This document shows positions 22,105 through 30,112 of a stretch of 35,917 nucleotides of DNA, piece after piece. The stretch's first letter is position 1; each line of letters begins with the position of its first letter. The DNA is from Planctomycetota bacterium (GTDB lineage: Bacteria; Planctomycetota; UBA1135; UBA2386): contig JAEUHP010000108.1 of assembly GCA_016795295.1 (NCBI GenBank), positions 1 through 35,917 of the forward strand, in the 5' to 3' direction. The notes below the pieces were generated by a model, which made no database searches, had not been told where the DNA came from, and worked only from the letters and a program-made list of their open reading frames with translations. The position numbers and the translations under genes were made by a program.

Positions 22105-24702
22105 TCACTCGGGACTGTCGGTGGCTGGCGGAGTGGGCTTGCTGCCGCCGCCGAACAGGGCCCGCAGGCTCGCCAGGGAGGTGACTTCGCCCTTGTGCGT
22201 GCGTTGTTCTGCCACCGTTTTCTCCGGCTCCGCGGTGTACACCCGCTGGCCGCGGCCCGAGCGGCCACGACCTCCCGCATCACGACCGCCGAAGTCGCCC
22301 CCACCAAAATCACGGCCGCCAAAATCACGGCCGCCACCAGAATCACGGCCGCCTTCGCCGCGCCGCGGCGGGCGTCCGCTGCTCTCGCCTGGCCCGGGAG
22401 GGCCGCGCCGCTCGCCGCGGCGTCCTTCGGCGGACCGGGCCGGCCGCCCAGGGCTGCGCGGTTCGGTTTGGGGCTCGGCGGGCCGTTCGCGCCGCCCTTG
22501 ACCACGGCCTTGTTGTGCCATGCGCTCGCCGAGGGTCGCCAGTCGGCCTTCCTGGAGGTGCCGGGGCTGGTACATGGAGAGCGCGATCTTCTCCTGCTGC
22601 TGGTCGACGTGCAGCACCCAGACGGTGACCACCTCGCCAACGCACAGCATCTGCTGCGGATCGCGCACCCGGTGTGGCGGGATCTGCGACAGGTGGCAGA
22701 GGCCATCGTGGCCGATGCCGAGGTCGATGAAGGCGCCGAACTCGGTCAGGCCGGCCACGCGGCCCTGCAATTCACGGTCGACGTGCAGGTCGGTGAGCGA
22801 GTGCACGCCTTCGTTGCGGATCGGCACCAGGATGCCGCGGCAGTCTTCGCCGGCGCGCATCAGCTGCTGCAGCACCGCGATCACGCGCGCCCGCGGTTGC
22901 GCTTCGGTGATCAGGCTCTCGAGCGGCGTGTCGCGCAGGTTCTGGCCGATCAGGTCGAGCGGCTGGGCGCCCCGCACCTGCGCTGCGGCGCGCGCCAGGT
23001 CGTAGTCCTCCGGATGCAAGGGCGTCTGGTCCAGCGGTTCACTGCCGCCTTGGATGCGCAGGAAGCCAGCCACGTTGCGCACCGTCGCGGCGTCGAAGCC
23101 CGGCACCTCGGCCAGGGCTTGGCGCGCGGGGAACCCACCGATGCGCTTGCGCTGGTCGACCAGAGCGCGGGCGCGTTCGCCGTCGAGGCCGGGCAACTGC
23201 TCGAGCAGGTCGAGGCTCGCGGTGTTGAGGTCGAGGCCGACCGCCGCGAGGCAGGAGCCGGTCACCGCGGCGAGTTCGCGCTGCAGCATGCCCTGGTGCA
23301 CGTCGTCGAGCGTCTGGCCGATGCCGAGGGTGCGCGCGTCCATGCGCGCCAGTTCGAGCAGCGGGTCTTGCAGTCGGCGGCCTAGCGACAGCGCGGTGCG
23401 CACGCCGACGTCGACCCCGGGCATGGCCTTCTTGCCAGCCTGGCTCGAGGCGTGGATGGTCGCGGCAGCTTCGTCGACGGGCACCACCATGGGCAGTGGT
23501 GTCTCGCCGAGAGCGGTGCGCAGTTCGGCGACCAGCTTCTCGCTACCGGCTTGCCGGCGGCCGTGCGGCACGGCGATCGCCGCAGGTTGCTCGGTGCGCA
23601 CCAGCTCCACCAGCCACGCCAGGGCGCCCTGTTGTTGTTCGGCGCTGTCGAGCGGCAGGGTCTTGTGCTGTGCCGCGTGGCCGTCCTCGCCGACCAGCAC
23701 TGCCCAGGCGTTCTTGCCGCTGGTGCGCAAGGCGAGCACCTTCTTGGCGCCGAGTGGCGGCGCCATCAGCTGCGAACGCAGGTTGCGGGCGTAGGCGCGC
23801 ACGGCTTCGCGGTCGGCCTTCTCCTTGAGGCGGCGGCGCACGTCCTTGCCGCAGTACTCCTGCAGTTGCGGCCACGCCTGGTCGAACACCAGATCGTAGA
23901 ACATCTGCAGCGGCGAGCCGTCGGGCAGGTCCGCTGCGTGCAGTTCGCGCAGGAGCAGGCGTGGGCGGCCCTCCGGCAGGGTCAGCTCGAGTGCCAGGAT
24001 GCCCTCGCGTTCGGCGCGCCGCAGGGCCAGCATGCGATTCGGCGGGATGCGGCCGATCGGCTCGGCAAAGTCGAACAGGTCGGCGAACTGCTTGGCCTGA
24101 CCGTGGTCCGGCGCGGTGGGTTTCGCGCGCAAGACGCCATGCTTCAGTTCGGCGCGCACGGCCGCGCGGGTGGCCGGGTCGTGGGCGACCCGGTCGGCGA
24201 GGATCAGCAGGGCGCCTTCCAGCGCCTGCTCCGGCATCGACAGGCCGGCTTCGGGGCGCAAGTACTGGGCGGCGGTGTCGAGCAGGGGTTGCTCACCGAC
24301 TTGGCGATGTTGGATGGCCATCGCCAGCGGCAGCAGGCCCTTCTCCTCCATCTGCATGGCGATGCCGCGGCGCCGCGGGCGCAGCGACTGGTAGAGATCG
24401 TCGAGGTAGTCCTGGTCGACGATGTCGGCGATCTCCCGCTCGACTTCGGCAGGGTCGCGGCCGCGTTCGCGCGCCTGCTGCACGATCGCCTGCTTGCGCT
24501 GCTCGATGTCGAGCAAGGTGTGGAGGCGTTCGCTGAGCGCGATGAGGCGCTCTTCGCCGAGGTTGCCGATCGCCCAGCGGCGGTAGCGCGCCAAGTAAGC
24601 AGGCGTGCACTGCTGTTCCAGCAGCGCGACCGCCGCAGCGATCGCTTCGGGTGGGCTGTCGAATTCGGCGCGCAGACGTTCGAGGGTGGCTTCGGATGCC
24701 AT
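22105..24702 (-). CDS. tex: Tex-family RNA-binding transcription accessory protein
   Basis: 865 aa, longer than the usual ~770-780. The Tex order is clear: N-terminal helical domain; YqgF/RNase H-like fold (about 325-430); helix-hairpin-helix region with GIGQTLDDVHQGML, VGLDLNTASLDLL, LPGLDGERARALV and VPGFDAATVRNVAGFLRI; and an S1 domain with LQGRVAGLTEFGAFIDLGIGHDGLCHLSQI-type sequence split around residue 650-720. In the YqgF part the usual DPG element reads LRTSGKN, so the aspartate is missing and nuclease activity is unlikely. The C-terminal ~125 residues are Arg/Gly-rich with GGRDFGG repeats, an added RNA-binding tail. Tex proteins bind nucleic acid and affect transcription. A TATCGT element lies 41 nt upstream of ATG 24702. 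Confidence 0.93.
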   Translation of the reverse strand: MASEATLERLRAEFDSPPEAIAAAVALLEQQCTPAYLARYRRWAIGNLGEERLIALSERLHTLLDIEQRKQAIVQQARERGRDPAEVEREIADIVDQDYLDDLYQSLRPRRRGIAMQMEEKGLLPLAMAIQHRQVGEQPLLDTAAQYLRPEAGLSMPEQALEGALLILADRVAHDPATRAAVRAELKHGVLRAKPTAPDHGQAKQFADLFDFAEPIGRIPPNRMLALRRAEREGILALELTLPEGRPRLLLRELHAADLPDGSPLQMFYDLVFDQAWPQLQEYCGKDVRRRLKEKADREAVRAYARNLRSQLMAPPLGAKKVLALRTSGKNAWAVLVGEDGHAAQHKTLPLDSAEQQQGALAWLVELVRTEQPAAIAVPHGRRQAGSEKLVAELRTALGETPLPMVVPVDEAAATIHASSQAGKKAMPGVDVGVRTALSLGRRLQDPLLELARMDARTLGIGQTLDDVHQGMLQRELAAVTGSCLAAVGLDLNTASLDLLEQLPGLDGERARALVDQRKRIGGFPARQALAEVPGFDAATVRNVAGFLRIQGGSEPLDQTPLHPEDYDLARAAAQVRGAQPLDLIGQNLRDTPLESLITEAQPRARVIAVLQQLMRAGEDCRGILVPIRNEGVHSLTDLHVDRELQGRVAGLTEFGAFIDLGIGHDGLCHLSQIPPHRVRDPQQMLCVGEVVTVWVLHVDQQQEKIALSMYQPRHLQEGRLATLGERMAQQGRGQGRRERPAEPQTEPRSPGRPARSAEGRRGERRGPPGPGESSGRPPRRGEGGRDSGGGRDFGGRDFGGGDFGGRDAGGRGRSGRGQRVYTAEPEKTVAEQRTHKGEVTSLASLRALFGGGSKPTPPATDSPE

Positions 24703-24743
24703 GTAGGGTGGTGCGCCCCGGTGTGGAGCGAGGTGGGGGAAAC

Positions 24744-24772
24744 ACGATAGCACGGCGCCCGGGCATCGCCAG
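24744..24772 (-). promoter_or_regulatory. Candidate promoter of tex
   Basis: Minus strand TATCGT (24744-24749) is a good -10 match, and CTGGCG (24767-24772) lies 17 nt upstream as a weak -35. It would give a leader of about 35 nt. The 215-nt interval 24703-24917 is the divergent control region of tex and the HEAT lipoprotein gene. Confidence 0.4.
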
Positions 24773-24917
24773 CGCCCCGTGGCAGTCGTGCGCCGCATGG
24801 CCTGGGGCGGATTCCCGGGGGCAGGCGCTCGGGCTCAAGTTGGGACCTCGTGGCTGCCGATGCCACCGTCCGAACGGCGCTGCCGGCGCCCCTTTCCGAC
24901 CGATGAGGATCTCGCAC

Positions 24918-25760
24918 ATGCGGATTGCCGCCCTTTCTGCCCTGCTCCTGTTCGCTTTCGCTGGGTGTTCGTCGCCGCCGCCGCCGCCGCCGACCGATGG
25001 TTTTCAGCAGCCCAACGGGTTGATGGCCACCGAGATCAACCGGCGGATCGAGCAGATTCCCTACCAGCACCGCGACGAGCTGTACCAGAATCTCTTGTGG
25101 CTCGCCCAGACCGGCGAGCAGACCATTCCGACGTTGCTCACGGGCCTGCAGCACGAGAATCCGAAGGTGCGCAGTTCGTGCGCCTGGGTGCTCGGGCGGC
25201 TGGGCGACCGGCGCACCATCCCGGACCTGCAGCGGGCGGCGAAGGATGCGGAACAGACGGTCAAGCTCGAGTGCTGCCGCACCTTGGTGCAGATGGGCGA
25301 TCTGGCCTGGGCGCCGGCGTTGATCGAAGCGCTCGACAGCGAGCGCAAGGAGGTGCGGTTCATGTGCCACGATGCGCTCAAGACCTCGACTGGCAACGAC
25401 TTCGGCTACGACCACCTGACCGAGAACCAGAGCCAGATGCGGCTCTCGGTGCTGCGCTGGAGGCAGTGGTGGAGCGACTACTCCGGCGATGCGGCGTTCG
25501 CCCAGGTCTACCAGCAGCGCCACGGCCTGCAGGCCATGCCGGCGATGCCGATGGGGGAGACCCAGGGTGCGGGCAATGCCGGCAACCCTGGCAGCGACAA
25601 CCAGAAGCTGCTGATCGAACTCGAACCCATCGACCCTGCGAATGGTGCGGGGGCCAGCGGACTGCCGGCCCAGGCGAACCCCGGCGAGGGCTCGGTTGCG
25701 CCGTCGAACCCGAGCCGCGGGCAGGCCTCCGGGGCCGAGTCGGGCGGCGCGCCGCGCTGA
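24918..25760 (+). CDS. HEAT-repeat lipoprotein of unknown function
   Basis: 280 aa. Signal peptide with lipobox-like end (ALLLFAFAGC, Cys17), then SSPPPPPPTDG linker. Residues about 40-160 contain three HEAT/PBS-lyase-type repeats: IPTLLTGLQHENPKVRSSCAWVLGRLGD, IPDLQRAAKDAEQTVKLECCRTLVQMGD, APALIEALDSERKEVRFMCHDAL (described as read, each about 30 residues). The C-terminal ~100 residues are Gly/Pro/Asn-rich and probably disordered. The start at 24918 is chosen because GAGGA lies about 10 nt upstream; the in-frame ATG at 24903 lacks one and would add only five residues. Divergent from tex. Likely a periplasmic protein-interaction scaffold (inference). Confidence 0.8.
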   Translation: MRIAALSALLLFAFAGCSSPPPPPPTDGFQQPNGLMATEINRRIEQIPYQHRDELYQNLLWLAQTGEQTIPTLLTGLQHENPKVRSSCAWVLGRLGDRRTIPDLQRAAKDAEQTVKLECCRTLVQMGDLAWAPALIEALDSERKEVRFMCHDALKTSTGNDFGYDHLTENQSQMRLSVLRWRQWWSDYSGDAAFAQVYQQRHGLQAMPAMPMGETQGAGNAGNPGSDNQKLLIELEPIDPANGAGASGLPAQANPGEGSVAPSNPSRGQASGAESGGAPR

Positions 25761-25762
25761 AG

Positions 25763-25793
25763 CGCAACGGGGCTCGTTCGGTTCGTGGTTGCG
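25763..25793 (+). terminator. Possible hairpin after the HEAT lipoprotein gene
   Basis: CGCAAC (25763-25768) and GTTGCG (25788-25793) are complementary with a 19-nt loop, 2 nt after the stop. Long loop and no T-tract make it a weak candidate. Confidence 0.25.
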
Positions 25794-25874
25794 GTAGGGT
25801 GGCCCGTCCAGGGTAGGTGCGAGGGCGTGGTGCGGTCGCGGTGTCGCCCCATTCCCCTGCGGCAGGCCCAACGC

Positions 25875-25880
25875 TAGAGT
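25875..25880 (+). promoter_or_regulatory. -10-like TAGAGT upstream of the prepilin gene
   Basis: TAGAGT ends 37 nt before ATG 25918, which would give a leader of about 31 nt. The region 17 nt upstream (TTCCCC) is a poor -35. Confidence 0.3.
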
Positions 25881-25917
25881 CTGCGCGGCCCCCGACCTCG
25901 AACCAGACCCCTAACGA

Positions 25918-26577
25918 ATGCGCCGTTCCCAGACCGGATTCACCCTCATCGAACTGCTGATCGTCATCAGCATCATTGGCCTCCTGGCGGCAGTTTTGCT
26001 GCCGAACGTCATCGGTTCGCGCGATGCGGCCTACTCGCTCGCCGACAAGGCGAATCTGGGCCAGCAGTACCAGTTCTTGCTCGAGTACAAGCGCAAGCAC
26101 AACGACGCGTTGCCGCCGGAAGGTGGCAAGCGGTTCGTGCTGGCGTCCTGGGTCACCAAGACCATCGAGCACACGCCGGAGAACTTGGAGCGGTTCTTCA
26201 CGCCCGGGCCGGCGCGTGACAACGACGCGAACTACCAGGACTTCGCCAAGATGGTGCGGCGCGGCGAGAACCCGTGGCCGACCCTCAACGACGTCACCAA
26301 GGAGTCGACGCACTACGCCGGCCGGGCCAAGAAGTGGGCGCGTGATCGCGAGATCGATGGCAACCAGGCGTGGATGGCCAACGACAACGACGGCATGTGG
26401 ATGCTGCGCGACGGCAGCGTGAACGTGCTGTTCAGCAGCGGTTCGGTGCGCACCTACAGCTACCAGATGCTGCAGGAGGAGCACGGGCTGCCGCCGTTCG
26501 AGAAGGACAAGCCGATCCAGACCTGGGGCGAGAATTCGCCCATCGAACCCTGCCGCAAGCTCGAAGGCGGGGTCTAA
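25918..26577 (+). CDS. Type IV prepilin-like / pseudopilin protein
   Basis: 219 aa. Class III signal: short basic leader MRRSQTG followed by FTLIELLIVISIIGLLAAVLLP, with cleavage expected between Gly7 and Phe8 and Glu5 of the mature protein at Glu12. The hydrophobic helix would embed in the inner membrane and pack in a filament. The rest is soluble, with a segment GMWMLRDGSVNVLFSSGSVRTYSY reminiscent of the C-terminal 'DGSV' strand of planctomycete-type pilins. No other pilus or secretion genes are near, so it is an orphan. It may be processed by a prepilin peptidase elsewhere. A role as minor pilin or secretion pseudopilin is inference. Confidence 0.88.
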   Translation: MRRSQTGFTLIELLIVISIIGLLAAVLLPNVIGSRDAAYSLADKANLGQQYQFLLEYKRKHNDALPPEGGKRFVLASWVTKTIEHTPENLERFFTPGPARDNDANYQDFAKMVRRGENPWPTLNDVTKESTHYAGRAKKWARDREIDGNQAWMANDNDGMWMLRDGSVNVLFSSGSVRTYSYQMLQEEHGLPPFEKDKPIQTWGENSPIEPCRKLEGGV

Positions 26578-26638
26578 TTTCCCGCTGGCGGGGCCGGTTT
26601 CCCGCTGGCGGGGCTGGGTTCCTGCAGGCGGAGCTGGG
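26578..26638. repeat. Tandem ~20-bp repeat x 3 with CCCGCTGGCGGG hairpins after the prepilin gene
   Basis: Units: TTTCCCGCTGGCGGGGCCGG (26578-26597), a 21-bp copy (26598-26618) differing mainly as GCTGGG at its end, and TTCCTGCAGGCGGAGCTGGG (26619-26638). The first two contain the near-palindrome CCCGCTGGCGGG. The array starts directly after the TAA stop and fills most of the gap to the convergent gene (stop at 26683), so it may serve as a two-way transcript end. Confidence 0.85.
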
Positions 26639-26682
26639 TTCCGGGCCTCCCCGGGGTGGTTCTCCACCGAGGGCGCCGGTCG

Positions 26683-27801
26683 TCAGAAGAACGCCATCAC
26701 CGGCACCGAGTTCGCCACCGTGCCGGTGGCGCTGCCGCGATCGGTGCTGTTCGCCACCCGGCTGGCCGTCATGGGCATTGGCCCGGGCGGGGGAGTCACC
26801 AGGGTGGCGCCGTCGCTGAAGGCCAAGGCTCCGGTGCCGAGGTGCGCTGAGCCGGCTTGGCACCAGAGCCGGTAACCGGGAGGCAGGGCGGGCAGTCCGG
26901 TCAGGCTGGCGTCGAGGTTGCCGCTGGTGTCGGGGGTGCCCGGCAACACGAACCAAGCTTCCGCCGTGCCCCACAGCGTGCAGTTGGCGTTGGCCGGCCA
27001 GGGCTGGCTGCTGGCCAGCGCGCCGACCGCGAACCACCCGCGCAACTGGCCGCTGCCATCGTCACGCCCGGCGCCACGCAGGGCCACGTCGAACTGGGTC
27101 AGGCCCTGACGCAGCCAGAGGCTCGGCGTGTGGGTCGGCACGGTGCTTTGACCGGGCGCGGGGCAGCCGGTGCCGAAGCGGAAGCCCGGCTGCTCGACGC
27201 GGCCATCACTGTAGAGATCGTGGCTGTCCAGGTAGAGGCTCAGGTTGCGGTTGTTGCCGCCGGCAGACTGATTGCCCCAGATTTCGATGTCCACGCACAG
27301 GGTGCCCCCCGTCGTCGGCATCTGGAAGGGCGTGCTGTAGGGGACCACGAGGTCGAACGTCGCTGCCGGGTCGAGGTTCGGCCGTTGGGTGGCGGGGAAC
27401 GAGAGCCACTGCCGCGGGAGCACCACGACCGGGTTGGGCCCCACGTTGTTGGCGAACGTGGTCGAAGCGCGCGTCGGCAGGTTGGGCGAGATCGACAGGG
27501 TGACCTGCAGTTCGGCGCTGAAGGCTTCGACCGCGCCGCGTACGCCGGCGGCGTCGCGGCGGTAGCCGTGCCCACTGAGCACCAGGCCCGCGGGCACGTC
27601 GCTGTGCAGCGTCTGCATGCGGGTGCTGGCGCGGCCGAGGGGCAAGTGGGTGAAGGAGCTGCCCTCGAGGTGTTGGCGGTCGGCGGGCGAGACGGCCAGC
27701 GGCAGTTGGGCCCGCAAGTCGAGGGCGGCAACGAGCGCTGCCGCCGCGCAGAACTGGTGCGGCACGAGGAGGAGCAAGTGGCGGAGGGATGGGCGTGGCA
27801 T
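26683..27801 (-). CDS. Secreted protein of unknown function
   Basis: 372 aa from ATG 27801 (MPRPSLRHLLLLV). Signal peptide with a long hydrophobic stretch and likely cleavage after LRAQ. The mature part is beta-rich and Asn/Thr/Gly-rich, with VVLPRQWLSFPAT, TGGTLCVDIEIWGN and FRFGTGCPAPGQ. The last resembles the 'FGxGC' element common in secreted proteins of some planctomycete lineages. The C-terminal third reads ALPPGYRLWCQAGSA and ends in a hydrophobic VANSVPVMAFF. No catalytic motif recognised. Four-plus cysteines suggest disulfides. Convergent with the prepilin gene and divergent from the ATP synthase operon. Confidence 0.75.
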   Translation of the reverse strand: MPRPSLRHLLLLVPHQFCAAAALVAALDLRAQLPLAVSPADRQHLEGSSFTHLPLGRASTRMQTLHSDVPAGLVLSGHGYRRDAAGVRGAVEAFSAELQVTLSISPNLPTRASTTFANNVGPNPVVVLPRQWLSFPATQRPNLDPAATFDLVVPYSTPFQMPTTGGTLCVDIEIWGNQSAGGNNRNLSLYLDSHDLYSDGRVEQPGFRFGTGCPAPGQSTVPTHTPSLWLRQGLTQFDVALRGAGRDDGSGQLRGWFAVGALASSQPWPANANCTLWGTAEAWFVLPGTPDTSGNLDASLTGLPALPPGYRLWCQAGSAHLGTGALAFSDGATLVTPPPGPMPMTASRVANSTDRGSATGTVANSVPVMAFF

Positions 27802-27818
27802 AGTTGGCGGTTGGCGAG

Positions 27819-27836
27819 CTCGGGCCGATTCCCGAG
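27819..27836. promoter_or_regulatory. Inverted repeat CTCGGG-N6-CCCGAG in the divergent region upstream of the atp operon
   Basis: Perfect 6-bp inverted repeat with a 6-nt spacer, 18 nt upstream of the minus-strand gene start and 76 nt upstream of the atp -35. Could be an operator or chance at this GC content. Confidence 0.3.
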
Positions 27837-27894
27837 AGGCGCCACTGCAAAGGGAACTTCGCCCTGCGATCTCGGCGGAAAATCGGGAGCAGCG

Positions 27895-27924
27895 TTGCGC
27901 TGCCCTGGGCGCGATCGCTACATT
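27895..27924 (+). promoter_or_regulatory. Candidate sigma-70-type promoter of the ATP synthase operon
   Basis: TTGCGC (27895-27900), 18-nt spacer, TACATT (27919-27924). The -10 is the best match seen in the window. Transcription would start near 27931, leaving about 28 nt of leader before ATG 27959. Confidence 0.5.
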
Positions 27925-27958
27925 CTTCGCCCCTCGTCGACTCCCGAACGCGGTGGAG

Positions 27959-28282
27959 ATGAGCAACCCGTCTCGATCCTCTGGTGGCAGCCAGCGCGCC
28001 TTGGGCGCAGGTCTGACACTGGCCGTTTCCGTCGGGTTGTTCGCCTATGGCGGTCTGTGGTTGGACGCCCGACTCGGTAGCAAGCCTGTCTTCGTGCTGG
28101 TCGGCGTCCTGCTCGGAACCGTCGGTGGCATTCTGCATCTGATCCGCGTGCTGGCCCCCGAGCTGTGGCCCTTCGGGAAGTTGTCGAGGTCCGACCCGCA
28201 AGAACCCCGCCAGCCGAATCCCCCCCCAACTTTGCCCGGCAACCCACCGCCTCGGGTGCCCCCGCCCAGTGCGAGCCGCTGA
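27959..28282 (+). CDS. AtpZ-like F1Fo ATP synthase accessory protein
   Basis: 107 aa. Two TM helices (about 15-35 and 45-66) with GGLWLDARLGSKPVFVLVGVLLGTVGGILHLIR-type sequence (read over residues 32-65): the W-L-D-x-x-x-G-x-x-P and following GxxxGxxxG spacing is the AtpZ (ATPase gene 1) signature. A Pro/Asn-rich C-terminal tail of about 35 residues follows. AtpZ proteins with AtpI form a membrane complex proposed to help Mg/Ca supply or c-ring assembly. First gene of the atp operon. ATG 27959 follows GGTGGAG with almost no spacing, and GTG 27953 is an alternative. Confidence 0.8.
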   Translation: MSNPSRSSGGSQRALGAGLTLAVSVGLFAYGGLWLDARLGSKPVFVLVGVLLGTVGGILHLIRVLAPELWPFGKLSRSDPQEPRQPNPPPTLPGNPPPRVPPPSASR

Positions 28283-28307
28283 GCGGTCCGCAACTCTCCT
28301 TCGCCCC

Positions 28308-28883
28308 GTGCCCGATTCCATCCCGACACCAGTGTCCATCCCGACACCAGTGCGTGCTGCGTCCGTCTCGGGCAGCGCCCTGCCAGCCGTGGCGCTCTTG
28401 CGCGCGCTCGGGGTCGGCGCGGGCCTGGTGGCAGTCGCCGTTGGCGGGGTCGTGGTGCTCGGGCTCTTGGCCGGCGATCGCGCCGTCTACGCGACCGCTG
28501 GCGCTGGAACTGCCGTCGGTACGGCTGGTTTGGCCATCCTGCTGTACCAGCTGTTGCTCGGTCCCAGGGCGGTGGCGTCGTTCCGCGGGGATCCGCGGCT
28601 CGCGGCGACGCGCCTGCAGGGGCTGCTGCTGACCACCTTCTTGCTCAAGCTGATGGTGGTGGTGGCGGCGGTGCTGGCGATGCGTGCCGCCGATGTGAAA
28701 TTCGAGCTCAGCACCGTCTTTGCCGTCGCATTCGCGGTGGCGTCCCTGCTCTGCCAGGTGGCTGCGGCCGGGATGCTGTCGCGCAGCCTGTCGCGGTCGT
28801 CTGGCCGCTCTTCGCCGGCGCTGGCTCCTGCCGTGGCAGCTCCCGCGTCGCCCCTCTCGGCGCCTTCGTCCGAATCCTCCTGA
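28308..28883 (+). CDS. AtpI-like small membrane protein of the ATP synthase operon
   Basis: 191 aa from GTG 28308 (VPDSIPTPV). Four hydrophobic helices (about 22-48, 52-78, 100-125, 135-160), the topology and place of AtpI (UncI), which helps c-ring assembly. Sequence identity to AtpI is weak, so the call rests largely on context. A longer form from GTG 28269 would overlap the AtpZ-like gene by 14 nt; neither start has a clear Shine-Dalgarno. The N-terminus contains the 18-bp duplication coding SIPTPV twice (28318-28352). The C-terminal ~35 residues are Ser/Ala/Pro-rich. Its stop overlaps the atpB start by one base (TGATG). Confidence 0.7.
   Translation: MPDSIPTPVSIPTPVRAASVSGSALPAVALLRALGVGAGLVAVAVGGVVVLGLLAGDRAVYATAGAGTAVGTAGLAILLYQLLLGPRAVASFRGDPRLAATRLQGLLLTTFLLKLMVVVAAVLAMRAADVKFELSTVFAVAFAVASLLCQVAAAGMLSRSLSRSSGRSSPALAPAVAAPASPLSAPSSESS
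28318..28352 (+). repeat. 18-bp direct repeat x 2 in the 5' end of the AtpI-like gene
   Basis: CCATCCCGACACCAGTGT (28318-28335) is followed immediately by the same sequence (to 28352, last base excepted). In frame it codes SIPTPV twice. Confidence 0.9.
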
Positions 28884-30112
28884 TGTCCACCATGCCCACC
28901 CTTCGCGACTCGCGAGCCAGCGCTCCGCCGTCGGTCCATCGCTTCGGACAGCTTGGTGTGTGGAGTCGGCTTGGTGTGCCTGGCTGGCTTGGTGTGTCGG
29001 GCCGGCAGGTTGTGTCGGGCCGGCAGGTTGTGTCGGGCCGGCAGGGTGTGTCGGGCCGGCAGGGCGTCCAGCGTTTGCTGCGCCTGCCCGGCCTGGCTGG
29101 CGTCCCGGCCCTCTCCGGCCTGTTGTGTGCGCTGCTGTGGCTGTGCGCGGGCGCGGCCCTCACGGTGGGCGTGAGCACGGCAGGTGTGCGGGCCCAGTCG
29201 GATGCGGCTGGTTCGCACGCCGCCGCTGGTCCGCAGGACCCGAAGGGGCACGCGGCGGCTGGCCATGCTCCGGCCAAGTCGACGCTGGACATGTCGAACA
29301 AGGAGTTCTTCGACAAGCAGTTCAGCCACAGCGTGCCCTACGTGATCTTCACGCCGCAGCTGTCGCCGGACCCGAAGGTGAACCAGGCCTTCGCGATCTA
29401 CAACGTCCAACCTTGGCAGTGGGTCGCGCTCGGTCTGATGCTGGTGCTGTTCCTGCCGATCGCCGGCAGCTTCCAGCGCGGCTCGGTCGGCTGGGGGACC
29501 CGTGTGCTGCGTGGCTGGTGCCTGTGGATCCGCGATGAGATGGTCTACAAGGTCATGGGCAAGGAGGAGGGGCGGCCGTTCGTGCCCTACTTCCTGTTCG
29601 TGTTCTTCTTCATCGCCCTGCAGAACGTGCTCGGTCTGATTCCGAGCGCCGGGCATGGTTTCCCGTTGGCGATCTACACCGCGACCGGCACGCCCTACGT
29701 CACGGCAGCGCTCGCCATCATCACCTTCTTGATGATGATCGGCCTCGGCATGCGCAAGAACGGCGTGCTGGGCTTCTGGACCGGCTTGGTGCCGCACGTG
29801 CCGGTGCTGCTGTGGCCCATGATGTTCGCGATCGAGCTGGTCGGTTTGGTGGTGAAGCCGTTCGCCCTGACCATTCGTCTGTTCGCCAACATGCTGGCTG
29901 GCCACTTGGTCATCGGCTCGGCGATCGCCCTGATCTTCTTGTTCGCCAAGATGCAGGGCGGCGCGATCACCAGCTACCTGACCGCGTTCCCCTGCGCGGG
30001 TTTGGCGGTGTTCATCTACGTGATCGAGGCCTTCGTGACCCTGTTGCAGGCCTACATCTTCACGTTCCTCAGCATCAACTTCATCCACCAGGCGCTGCAC
30101 CAGGATCACTGA
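28883..30112 (+). CDS. atpB: F1Fo ATP synthase subunit a (AtpB) with long repeat-bearing N-terminus
   Basis: Membrane stator subunit forming the ion half-channels. 409 aa, about 140 longer than the usual ~270. The C-terminal 230 residues are canonical: RPFVPYFLFVFFFIALQN, then KPFALTIRLFANMLAGH with the essential arginine, and the last helices ending FTFLSINFIHQAL. Upstream come a signal-like helix (LLCALLWLCAGAALTVGV), a His/Ala-rich linker, and first an N-terminal ~62 residues with four exact VSGRQ repeats. ATG 28883 overlaps the AtpI-like stop by one base. Every repeat begins with an in-frame GTG, so a later start is possible. The core identity is certain; the extreme N-terminus is not. 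Confidence 0.95.
   Translation: MSTMPTLRDSRASAPPSVHRFGQLGVWSRLGVPGWLGVSGRQVVSGRQVVSGRQGVSGRQGVQRLLRLPGLAGVPALSGLLCALLWLCAGAALTVGVSTAGVRAQSDAAGSHAAAGPQDPKGHAAAGHAPAKSTLDMSNKEFFDKQFSHSVPYVIFTPQLSPDPKVNQAFAIYNVQPWQWVALGLMLVLFLPIAGSFQRGSVGWGTRVLRGWCLWIRDEMVYKVMGKEEGRPFVPYFLFVFFFIALQNVLGLIPSAGHGFPLAIYTATGTPYVTAALAIITFLMMIGLGMRKNGVLGFWTGLVPHVPVLLWPMMFAIELVGLVVKPFALTIRLFANMLAGHLVIGSAIALIFLFAKMQGGAITSYLTAFPCAGLAVFIYVIEAFVTLLQAYIFTFLSINFIHQALHQDH
28994..29065 (+). repeat. 18-bp tandem repeat x 4 inside the atpB N-terminal region
   Basis: GTGTCGGGCCGGCAGGTT is repeated four times head to tail (28994-29011, 29012-29029, 29030-29047, 29048-29065); the last two end GGT and GGC. In frame it codes VSGRQ plus V or G. 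Three looser CTTGGTGTG copies (about 28951-28995) lead into it. Confidence 0.93.

Noticed and set aside
28994..29065. Regular repeats taken as a possible CRISPR array
   Set aside because: Units are 18 bp, head to tail without spacers, and in frame within atpB; no cas genes nearby.
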